Shown here piece by piece: positions 1-9,310 of a stretch of 64,000 nt of DNA. The notes under the pieces were generated by a model that did not search any database, had not been told where the DNA came from, and was given only the letters and a program-made list of their open reading frames with translations. The translations under genes and the position numbers were made by a program. Every line of letters starts with the position of its first letter. Position 1 is the stretch's first letter. The stretch is from Antedon mediterranea (lineage: Eukaryota; Echinodermata; Crinoidea; Comatulida; Antedonidae): contig NC_092675.1 of NCBI RefSeq assembly GCF_964355755.1, positions 12,787,312 through 12,851,311 of the forward strand. Reading direction: 5' to 3'.

Positions 1-88
1 AAGTGCTTAGAATAGTTTCAAATCGCATTTGGAGACGTTTTTTATACCATTTTGTGATTTCGATGAAACTTGATTACACAAAAACATC

Positions 89-165
89 AAAGTGCTTAAA
101 ATCACATTATAAACCGTTTTAGACCATTTTGAGCATTTCGATAACACTTTTCACACAAAAACATC
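89..165. repeat. Reference B-type satellite monomer, 77 bp
   Basis: B starts AAAGTGCTTAAAATCACATT, continues ATAAACCG, then the common core, GAGCATTTCGATAACAC and a CACACAAAAACATC tail. Aligned to A, it lacks exactly the ten bases GAATAGCTTC after position 10 and one base in the right half (88 - 10 - 1 = 77). A second form begins AAAGTGCTTAGAATCACATT and reads CGATAACAATTTTCAC. It follows A monomers directly in many higher-order units (e.g. near 2260, 2775, 4807, 8938). Other variants have ATAATCCG, ATAAACCATT or GAACATTTCG. B is almost always followed by C. Inference: B arose from an A-like monomer by a one-helical-turn deletion. Confidence 0.93.
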
Positions 166-252
166 AAAGAGCACAAAATAGCTTAATATCGTATTTAAAA
201 ACGTTTTAGACCATTTTGAGCATTTAGACAAAACTTTTTCACACAAAACACC
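166..252. repeat. Reference C-type satellite monomer, 87 bp
   Basis: C starts AAAGAGCACAAAATAGCTTA, continues ATATCGTATTTAAAAACG (or AATG), then the common core, GAGCATTT, a short variable stretch (AGACAAAAC, CGACAAAAC, AGATAAAAC or rarely GGATAAAAC), and a TTTTTCACACAAAACACC tail. Its left half aligns with A without a gap (40 bases to the core) and its right half is one base shorter. It follows B nearly everywhere. The ACG/AATG and AGAC/CGAC/AGAT variants travel together within higher-order units and are useful lineage markers. Its G+C is about 29%, lowest of the three classes. Confidence 0.93.
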
Positions 253-1544
253 AAAGTGCTTAGAATAGCTTCAAATCGCATTTGGAGACGTTTTAGAACA
301 TTTTGTGTTTTTTGAAAAAAACTGTTAACATAAAAACACCAAAGTGCTTAGAATAGCTTCAAATCGCATTTGGAGACGTTTTAGAACATTTTGTGTTCTT
401 CGAAAAAACCTGTTAACATAAAAACACCAAAGTGCTTAGAATAGCTTCAAATCGCATTTGGAGACGTTTTAGACCATTCTGTGATTTTTGAAAAAACTTG
501 TTAACATAAAAACACCAAAGTGCTTAGAATAGCTTCAAATCACATTTGGAGACGTTTTAGACCATTTTGTGATTTTCGAAAAAACTTGTTAACATAAAAA
601 CACGAAAGTGCTTAGAATAGCTTCAAATCGCATTTGGAGACGTTTTAGAACATTTTGTGTTCTTCGAAAAAACCTGTTAACATAAAAACTCCAAAGTGCT
701 TAGAATAGCTTCAAATCGCATTTGGAGACGTTTTAGACCATTTTGTGATTTTCGAAAAAACTTGTTAACATAAAAACACGAAAGTGCTTAGAATAGCTTC
801 AAATCGCATTTGGAAACGTTTTAGACCATTTTGTGATTTTCGAAAAAACTTGTTAACATAAAAACACGAAAGTGCTTAGAATAGCTTCAAATCGCATTTG
901 GAAACGTTTTAGACCATTTTGTGATTTTCGAAAAAAATTGTTAACATAAAAACACCAAAGTGTTTAGAATAGCTTCAAATCGCATTTGGAGACGTTTTAG
1001 ACCAATTTGTGATTTTCGAAAAAACTTATCAACATAAAAACACCAAAGGGTTTAGAATAGCTTCAAATCGCATTTGGAGACGTTTTAGACCATTTTGTGA
1101 TTTTCGAAAAAACTTGTTAACATAAAAACACGAAAGTGCTTAGAATAGCTTCAAATCGCATTTGGAAACGTTTTAGACCATTTTGTGATTTTCGAAAAAA
1201 CTTGTTAACATAAAAACATGAAAGTGCTTAGAATAGCTTCAAATCGTATTTGGAGACGTTTTAGACCATTTTGTGATTTTCGAAAAAACTTGTTAACATA
1301 AAAACACCAATGTGCTTAGAATAGCTTCAAATCGCATTTTGAGACGTTTTAGACCATTTTGTGCATTTCGATGAAACTTGGTTACACAAAAACATCAAAG
1401 TGCTTAAAATCACATTATAAACCATTTTAGACCATTTTGAGCATTTCGATAACACTTTTCACACAAAAACATCAAAGAGCACAAAATAGCTTAATGTCGT
1501 ATTTAAAAATGTTTTAGACCATTTTGAGCATTTAGATAAAACTT
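253..1544. repeat. Run of A monomers with one A'-B-C group
   Basis: The stretch holds about a dozen consecutive A monomers at an 88-bp period from 253. They include the GAACATTTTGTGTTCTTCG subtype twice (about 341-428 and 605-692) and the CTTATCAAC/AAAGGG subtype near 1020-1050. An A' near 1315-1385 has the CATTTTGAGACG variant and is followed by B and C. The string ACATGAAAG then ACACCAATGTGC near 1215-1315 is a haplotype marker found again near 5310, 14150, 18940, 38895, 48115, 56440 and 57860. Nothing non-satellite is present. Confidence 0.9.
341..428. repeat. Reference A-type satellite monomer, 88 bp
   Basis: A is the commonest class. Consecutive starts at 341, 429, 517 and 605 are each exactly 88 bp apart. 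Order within the monomer: AAAGTGCTTAGAATAGCTTC, then a variable block (AAATCGCAT, AAATCACAT or AAATCGTAT), then TTGGAGACG or TTGGAAACG, then the shared core TTTTAGACCATTTTG, then a subtype-defining tail. The usual tail carries the palindromes TTTTCGAAAA and GTTAAC and ends AAAAACACC or AAAAACACG. Subtypes include TTTTTG for TTTTCG, GAACATTTTGTGTTCTTCG, GACCAATTTG with CTTATCAAC, and a short form with GATTTTGAAAA that lacks one C. The reference consensus is about 32% G+C. Confidence 0.95.
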
Positions 1545-4124
1545 TTTCACACAAAACACCAAAGTGCTTAGAATAGCTTCAAATCGCATTTGGAGACGGT
1601 TTAGACCATTTTGTGATTTTGAAAAAACTTGTTAACATAAAAACACCAAAGTGCTTAGAATAGCTTCAAATCGCATTTGGAGACGTTTTAGACCATTTTG
1701 TGATTTTCGAAAAAACTTGTTAACATAAAAACACCAAAGTGCTTAGAATAGCTTCAAATCGTATTTGGAGACGTTTTAGACCATTTTGAGATTTTCGAAA
1801 AAACTTGGTTACACAAAAACATCAAAGTGCTTAAAATCACATTATAAACCGTTTTAGACCATTTTGAACATTTCGATAACACTTTTCACACAAAAACATC
1901 AAAGAGCACAAAATAGCTTAATATCGTATTTAAAAACGTTTTAGACCATTTTGAGCATTTCGACAAAACTTTTTCACACAAAACACCAAAGTGCTTAGAA
2001 TAGCTTCAAATCGCATTTGGAGACGTTTTAGACCAATTTGTGATTTTCGAAAAAACTTTTTAACATAAAAACACCAAAGTGCTTAGAATAGCTTCAAATC
2101 ACATTTGGAGACGTTTTAGACCATTTTGTGATTTTCGAAAAAACTTGTTAACATAAAAACACGAAAGTGCTTAGAATAGCTTCAAATCGCATTTGGAAAC
2201 GTTTTAGACCATTTTGTGATTTTCGAAAAAAATTGTTAACATAAAAACACCAAAGTGCTTAGAATCACATTATAAACCGTTTTAGACCATTTTGAGCATT
2301 TCGATAACAATTTTCACAAAAAAACATCAAAGAGCACAAAATAGCTTAATATCGTATTTAAAAATGTTTTAGACCATTTTGAGCATTTAGATAAAACTTT
2401 TTCACACAAAACACCAAAGTGCTTAGAATAGCTTCAAATCGCATTTGGAGACGTTTTAGACCATTTTGTGATTTTTGAAAAAACTTGTTAACATAAAAAC
2501 ACCAAAGTGCTTAGAATAGCTTCAAATCACATTTGGAGACGTTTTAGACCATTTTGTGATTTTCGAAAAAACTTGTTAACATAAAAACACGAAAGTGCTT
2601 AGAATAGCTTCAAATCGCATTTGGAAACGTTTTAGACCATTTAGTGATTTTCGAAAAAACTTGTTAACATAAAAACACGAAAGTGCTTAGAATAGCTTCA
2701 AATTGCATTTGGAAACGTTTTAGACCATTTTGTGATTTTCGAAAAAAATTGTTAACATAAAAACACCAATGTGCTTAGAATCACATTATAAACCGTTTTA
2801 GACCATTTTGAGCATTTCGATAACAATTTTCACACAAAAACATCAAAGAGCACAAAATAACTTAATATCGTATTTATAAATGTTTTAGACCATTTTGAGC
2901 ATTTCGACAAAACTTTTTCACACAAAACACCAAAGTGCTTAGAATAGCTTCAAATCGCATTTGGAGACGTTTTAGACCATTTTGTGATTTCGATGAAACT
3001 TGATTACACAAAAACATCAAAGTGCTTAAAATCACATTATAAACCGTTTTAGACCATTTTGAGCATTTCGATAACACTTTTCACAAAAAAACATCAAAGA
3101 GCACAAAATAGCTTAATATCGTATTTAAAAACGTTTTAGACCATTTTGAGCATTTAGACAAAACTTTTTCACACAAAACACCAAAGTGCTTAGAATAGCT
3201 TCAAATCGCATTTGGAGACGTTTTAGAACATTTTGTGTTTTTCGAAAAAAACTGTTAACATAAAAACACCAAAGTGCTTAGAATAGCTTCAAATCGCATT
3301 TGGAGACGTTTTAGAACATTTTGTGTTCTTCGAAAAAACCTGTTAACATAAAAACACCAAAGTGCTTAGAATAGCTTCAAATCGCATTTGGAGACGTTTT
3401 AGACCATTTTGTGATTTTTGAAAAAACTTGTTAACATAAAAACACCAAAGTGCTTAGAATAGCTTCAAATCACATTTGGAGACGTTTTAGACCATTTTGT
3501 GATTTTCGAAAAAACTTGTTAACATAAAAACACGAAAGTGCTTAGAATAGCTTCAAATCGCATTTGGAAACGTTTTAGACCATTTTGTGATTTTCGAAAA
3601 AGATTGTTAACATAAAAACACCAAAGTGCTTAGAATCACAATATAAACCGTTTTAGACCATTTTGAGCATTTCGATAACAATTTTCACACAAAAACATCA
3701 AAGAGCACAAAATAGCTTAATATCGTATTTAAAAATGTTTTAGACCATTTTGAGCATTTAGATAAAATTTTTCACACAAAACACCAAAGTGCTTAGAATA
3801 GCTTTAAATCGCATTTGGAGACGGTTTAGACCATTTTGTGATTTTGAAAAAACTTGTTAACATAAAAACACCAAAGTGCTTAGAATAGCTTCAAATCGTA
3901 TTTGGAGACTTTTTAGACCATTTTGAGATTTTCGAAAAAACTTGGTTACACAAAAACATCAAAGTGCTTAAAATCACATTATAAACCGTTTTAGACCATT
4001 TTGAACATTTCGATAACACTTTTCACACAAAAACATCAAAGAGCACAAAATAGCTTAATATCGTATTTAAAAACGTTTTAGACCATTTTGAGCATTTCGA
4101 CAAAACTTTTTCACACAAAACACC

Positions 4125-4376
4125 AAAGTGCTTAGAATAGCTTCAAATCGCATTTGGAGACGTTTTAGACCAATTTGTGCATTTCGATGAAACTTGATTA
4201 CACAAAAACATCAACGTGCTTAAAATCACATTATAAACCGTTTTAGACCATTTTGAGCATTTCGATAACACTTTTCACACAAAAACATCAAAGAGCACAA
4301 AATAGCTTAATATCGTATTTAAAAACGTTTTAGACCATTTTGAGCATTTAGACAAAACTTTTTCACACAAAACACC
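4125..4376. repeat. A'-B-C trimer cassette, 252 bp
   Basis: This is a clean example of the compact higher-order unit: A' at 4125-4212 (88 bp), B at 4213-4289 (77 bp) and C at 4290-4376 (87 bp). A' is an A monomer whose right half is GTGCATTTCGATGAAACTTG(A/G)TTACAC and whose tail is CAAAAACATC, so its right half resembles that of B. The cassette recurs throughout, with B here carrying AACGTGCTTA in place of AAAGTGCTTA in many copies (6773, 8345, 17833, 24702, 28139, 53164 and others). An extra copy accounts for a 252-bp length difference between the duplicates at about 12500 and 37500. Confidence 0.9.
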
Positions 4377-4464
4377 AAAGTGCTTAGAATAGCTTCAAAT
4401 CGCATTTGGAGACGTTTTAGACCATTTTGTGCATTTCGATGAAACTTGGTTACACAAAAACATC

Positions 4465-4541
4465 AAAGTGCTTAAAATCACATTATAAATCGTTTTAGAC
4501 CATTTTGAGCATTTCGACAAAACTTTTTCACACAAAATACC
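4465..4541. repeat. B/C hybrid monomer, 77 bp
   Basis: The left half is B (AAAGTGCTTAAAATCACATT, ATAAATCG) and the right half is C (CGACAAAACTTTTTCACAC, ending AAATACC). The switch lies somewhere within the shared GTTTTAGACCATTTTGAGCA tract. It follows an A' monomer and is followed by AAAGGGCTTAG or AAAGTGCTTAG. Similar hybrids are seen near 7035, 8607, 10313, 13834, 18095, 20656, 22228, 25638, 28390, 30291, 33667, 50436, 55459, 56883 and 59676. A simple reading is unequal exchange between B and the next C. Confidence 0.87.
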
Positions 4542-5926
4542 AAAGGGCTTAGAATAGCTTCAAATCGCATTTGGAGACGTTTTAGACCATTTTGTGATTT
4601 TCGAAAAAACTTTTTAACATAAAAAGACCAAAGTGCTTAGAATAGCTTCAAATCACATTTGGAGACGTTTTAGACCATTTTGTGATTTTCGAAAAAACTT
4701 GTTAACATAAAAACACGAAAGTGCTTAGAATAGCTTCAAATCGCATTTGGAAACGTTTTAGACCATTTTGTGATTTTCGAAAAATATTGTTAACATAAAA
4801 ACACCAAAGTGCTTAGAATCACATTATAAACCGTTTTAGACCATTTTGAGCATTTCGATAACAATTTTCACACAAAAACATCAAAGAGCACAAAATAGCT
4901 TAATATCGTATTTAAAAATGTTTTAGACCATTTTGAGCATTTAGATAAAACTTTTTCACACAAAACACCAAAGTGCTTAGAATAGCTTCAAATCGCATTT
5001 GGAAACGTTTTAGACCATTTTGTGATTTTCGAAAAAAATTGTTAACATAAAAACACCAAAGTGTTTAGAATAGCTTCAAATCGCATTTGGAGACGTTTTA
5101 GACCAATTTGTGATTTTCGAAAAAACTTATCAACATAAAAACACCAAAGGGTTTAGAATAGCTTCAAATCGCATTTGGAGACGTTTTAGACCATTTTGTG
5201 ATTTTCGAAAAAACTTGTTAACATAAAAACACGAAAGTGCTTAGAATAGCTTCAAATCGCATTTGGAAACGTTTTAGACCATTTTGTGATTTTCGAAAAA
5301 ACTTGTTAACATAAAAACATGAAAGTGCTTAGAATAGCTTCAAATCGTATTTGGAGACGTTTTAGACCATTTTGTGATTTTCGAAAAAACTTGTTAACAT
5401 AAAAACACCAATGTGCTTAGAATAGCTTCAAATCGCATTTTGAGACGTTTTAGACCATTTTGTGCATTTCGATGAAACTTGGTTACACAAAAACATCAAA
5501 GTGCTTAAAATCACATTATAAACCATTTTAGACCATTTTGAGCATTTCGATAACACTTTTCACACAAAAACATCAAAGAGCACAAAATAGCTTAATATCG
5601 TATTTAAAAACGTTTTAGACCATTTTGAGCATTTCGACAAAACTTTTTCACACAAAACACCAAAGTGCTTAGAATAGCTTCAAATCGCATTTGGAGACGT
5701 TTTAGACCATTTTGTGATTTTCGAAAAAACTTGTTAACATAAAAACATCAAAGTGTACAGAATAACTTCAAATCGCATTTGGAGACCGTTTTAGGCCAAT
5801 TTGTGATTTTCGAAAAAACTTGTTAACCTAAAAATACCAAAGTGTTTAGAATAGCTTCAAATCGCATTTGGAGACGTTTTAGAACATTTTGTGATTTTCG
5901 AAAAAACTTGTTAACATAAAAACACC

Positions 5927-6004
5927 AAAGTGCTTCAAATCGCATTTGGAGACATTTTAGACCAATTTGTGATTTTTTAAAAAACTTGTTAACATAAAAA
6001 CACC
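5927..6004. repeat. A monomer with 10-bp deletion between GCTT repeats
   Basis: AAAGTGCTTAGAATAGCTTC is shortened to AAAGTGCTTC, giving a 78-bp monomer. The ten lost bases lie between two GCTT direct repeats, one of which remains, as expected from slippage or microhomology. The same form appears near 14765, 19550, 39505, 40012, 48728, 49230 and 58468. A version in an AAAGGG monomer appears near 46965, 53245, 53993 and 62178. The B monomer lacks an overlapping ten-base block, so this site has been shortened at least twice. Confidence 0.88.
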
Positions 6005-7189
6005 AAAGTGCTTACAATAGCTTCAAATCGTATTTGGAGACGTTTTAGACCATTTTGTGATTTTCGAAAAAACTTGTTAACATAAAAACACCAAAGTACT
6101 TAGAATAGCTTCAAATCGCATTTGGAGACGTTTTAGACCATTTTATGCATTTCGATGAAACTTGGTTACACAAAAACATCAAAGTGCTTAAAATCACATT
6201 ATAATCCGTTTTAGACCATTTTGAGCATTTCGATAACACTTTTCACACAAAAACATCAAAGAGCACAAAATAGCTTAATATCGTATTTAAAAACTTTTTA
6301 GACCATTTTGAGCATTTCGACAAAACTTTTTCACACAAAACACCAAAGTGCTTAGAATAGCTTCAAATCGCATTTGGAGACGTTTTAGACCATTTTGTGA
6401 TTTTCGAAAAAAATTGTTAACATAAAAACACCAAAGTGCTTAGAATAGCTTCAAATCGTATTTGGAGACGTTTTAGACCATTTTGAGATTTTCGAAAAAA
6501 CTTGGTTACACAAAAACATCAAAGTGCTTAAAATCACATTATAAACCGTTTTAGACCATTTTGAACATTTCGATAACACTTTTCACACAAAAACATCAAA
6601 GAGCACAAAATAGCTTAATATCGTATTTAAAAACGTTTTAGACCATTTTGAGCATTTCGACAAAACTTTTTCACACAAAACACCAAAGTGCTTAGAATAG
6701 CTTCAAATCGCATTTGGAGACGTTTTAGACCAATTTGTGCATTTCGATGAAACTTGATTACACAAAAACATCAACGTGCTTAAAATCACATTATAAACCG
6801 TTTTAGACCATTTTGAGCATTTCGATAACACTTTTCACACAAAAACATCAAAGAGCACAAAATAGCTTAATATCGTATTTAAAAACGTTTTAGACCATTT
6901 TGAGCATTTAGACAAAACTTTTTCACACAAAACACCAAAGTGCTTAGAATAGCTTCAAATCGCATTTGGAGACGTTTTAGACCATTTTGTGCATTTCGAT
7001 GAAACTTGGTTACACAAAAACATCAAAGTGCTTAAAATCACATTATAAATCGTTTTAGACCATTTTGAGCATTTCGACAAAACTTTTTCACACCAAATAC
7101 CAAAGGACTTAGAATAGCTTCAAATCGCATTTGGAGACGTTTTAGACCATTTTGTGATTTTCGAAAAAACTTTTTAACATAAAAACACC

Positions 7190-7238
7190 AAAGTGCTTAG
7201 AATAGCTTCAAATCACATTTGGAGACGTTTTAGACCAT
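7190..7238. repeat. Truncated A monomer (49 bp) at a recombination scar
   Basis: The monomer stops after TTTTAGACCAT and is followed at once by AAGTGCTTAGAATCAC of a B monomer, so the last 39 bases of A and the first base of B are missing. The identical junction occurs ten times, with the second part starting at 7239, 20860, 25847, 30492, 47693, 50640, 51204, 55667, 57088 and 59883. Its exact sharing indicates a single deletion that was then copied with its surroundings. It is a good tag for tracing segment spread. Confidence 0.9.
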
Positions 7239-9310
7239 AAGTGCTTAGAATCACATTATAAACCGTTTTAGACCATTTTGAGCATTTCGATAACAATTTT
7301 CACACAAAAACATCAAAGAGCACAAAATAGCTTAATATCGTATTTAAAAATGTTTTAGACCATTTTGAGCATTTAGATAAAACTTTTTCACACAAAACAC
7401 CAAAGTGCTTAGAATAGCTTCAAATCGCATTTGGAGACGTTTTAGACCATTTTGTGATTTTTGAAAAAACTTGTTAACATAAAAATACCAAAGTGCTTAG
7501 AATAGCTTCAAATCACATTTGGAGATGTTTTAGACCATTTTGTGATTTTTGAAAAAACTTGTTAACATAAAAACACCAAAGTGCTTAGAATAGCTTCAAA
7601 TCACATTTGGAGACGTTTTAGACCATTTTGTGATTTTCGAAAAAACTTGTTAACATAAAAACACGAAAGTGCTTAGAATAGCTTCAAATCGCATTTGGAA
7701 ACGTTTTAGACCATTTTGTGATTTTCAAAAAAGATTGTTAACATAAAAACACCAAAGTGCTTAGAATCACAATATAAACCGTTTTAGACCATTTTGAGCA
7801 TTTCGATAACAATTTTCACACAAAAACATCAAAGAGCACAAAATAGCTTAATATCGTATTTAAAAATGTTTTAGACCATTTTGAGCATTTAGATAAAACT
7901 TTTTCACACAAAACACCAAAGTGCTTAGAATAGCTTCAAATCGCATTTGGAGACGGTTTAGACCATTTTGTGATTTTGAAAAAACTTGTTAACATAAAAA
8001 CACCAAAGTGCTTAGAATAGCTTCAAATCGTATTTGGAGACGTTTTAGACCATTTTGAGATTTTCGAAAAAACTTGGTTACACAAAAACATCAAAGTGCT
8101 TAAAATCACATTATAAACCGTTTTAGACCATTTTGAACATTTCGATAACACTTTTCACACAAAAACATCAAAGAGCACAAAATAGCTTAATATCGTATTT
8201 AAAAACGTTTTAGACCATTTTGAGCATTTCGACAAAACTTTTTCACACAAAACACCAAAGTGCTTAGAATAGCTTCAAATCGCATTTGGAGACGTTTTAG
8301 ACCAATTTGTGCATTTCGATGAAACTTGATTACACAAAAACATCAACGTGCTTAAAATCACATTATAAACCGTTTTAGACCATTTTGAGCATTTCGATAA
8401 CACTTTTCACACAAAAACATCAAAGAGCACAAAATAGCTTAATATCGTATTTAAAAACGTTTTAGACCATTTTGAGCATTTAGACAAAACTTTTTCACAC
8501 AAAACACCAAAGTGCTTAGAATAGCTTCAAATCGCATTTGGAGACGTTTTAGACCATTTTGTGCATTTCGATGAAACTTGGTTACACAAAAACATCAAAG
8601 TGCTTAAAATCACATTATAAATCGTTTTAGACCATTTTGAGCATTTCGACAAAACTTTTTCACACCAAATACCAAAGGGCTTAGAATAGCTTCAAATCGC
8701 ATTTGGAGACGTTTTAGACCATTTTGTGATTTTCGAAAAAACTTTTTAACATAAAAACACCAAAGTGCTTAGAATAGCTTCAAATCACATTTGGAGACGT
8801 TTTAGACCATTTTGTGATTTTCGAAAAAACTTGTTAACATAAAAACACGAAAGTGCTTAGAATAGTTTCAAATCGCATTTGGAAACGTTTTAGACCATTT
8901 TGTGATTTTCGAAAAAAATTGTTAACATAAAAACACCAAAGTGCTTAGAATCACATTATAAACCGTTTTAGACCATTTTGAGCATTTCGATAACAATTTT
9001 CACACAAAAACATCAAAGAGCACAAAATAGCTTAATATCGTATTTAAAAATGTTTTAGACCATTTTGAGCATTTAGATAAAACTTTTTCACACAAAACAC
9101 CAAAGTGCTTAGAATAGCTTCAAATCGCATTTGGAGACCTTTTAGACCATTTTGTGATTTTTGAAAAAACTTGTTAACATAAAAACACCAAAGTGCTTAG
9201 AATAGCTTCAAATCACATTTGGAGACGTTTTAGACCATTTTGTGATTTTCGAAAAAACTTGTTAACATAAAAACACGAAAGTGCTTAGAATAGCTTCAAA
9301 TCGCATTTGG

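Larger units (their letters stand above)
1..252. repeat. A'-B-C cassette with T-tract insertion in A'
   Basis: The window opens one base inside an A' monomer (1-88) whose core reads GACGTTTTTTATACC instead of GACGTTTTAGACC, followed by B (89-165) and C (166-252). The same altered A' is found near 32210 (seven T), 51893 and 60572 (six T each). Uninterrupted relatives with an intact core stand at about 2960, 11265, 16580 and 36255. The altered form marks one lineage of this cassette. Because the left edge cuts it, its upstream neighbour is unknown. Confidence 0.85.
1545..9310. repeat. Segmental duplication S1, copy 1 (about 7.8 kb)
   Basis: Seen: anchors at 1561, 1981, 2881, 6121, 7201 and 9121 all recur exactly 13,621 bp downstream, with the same order of monomer subtypes and the same rare variants (GGAGACGG, TTTTTAAAAAAC, the truncated monomer at 7190, GGAGACCTT). 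Only a few single-base differences turned up in the lines compared, for example CACAAAAAA against CACACAAAA near 3085 and GGAGACTT against GGAGACGT near 3910. The left boundary fades over about 1500-1560, and the right boundary is sharp near 9311. Inference: a very recent copy event, or two copies kept alike by gene conversion. Confidence 0.88.

Noticed and set aside
2874-3077. 67-codon open reading frame on the minus strand, repeated with variants at 11183, 16495, 32145 and 36174
   Set aside because: It spans several satellite monomers and opens with GTG rather than ATG. It recurs only because the block is duplicated, and it changes with monomer indels. Monomer lengths of 88 and 77 bp are not multiples of three, so frames rotate and stops recur. 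No motif or start context supports a protein.
4125-4212. CENP-B box in A' (TTTCGATGAAACTTGG)
   Set aside because: TTCG, four bases and an A fit the start of the motif, but the required CGGG is TTGG or TTGA here. No monomer I read has the complete motif.
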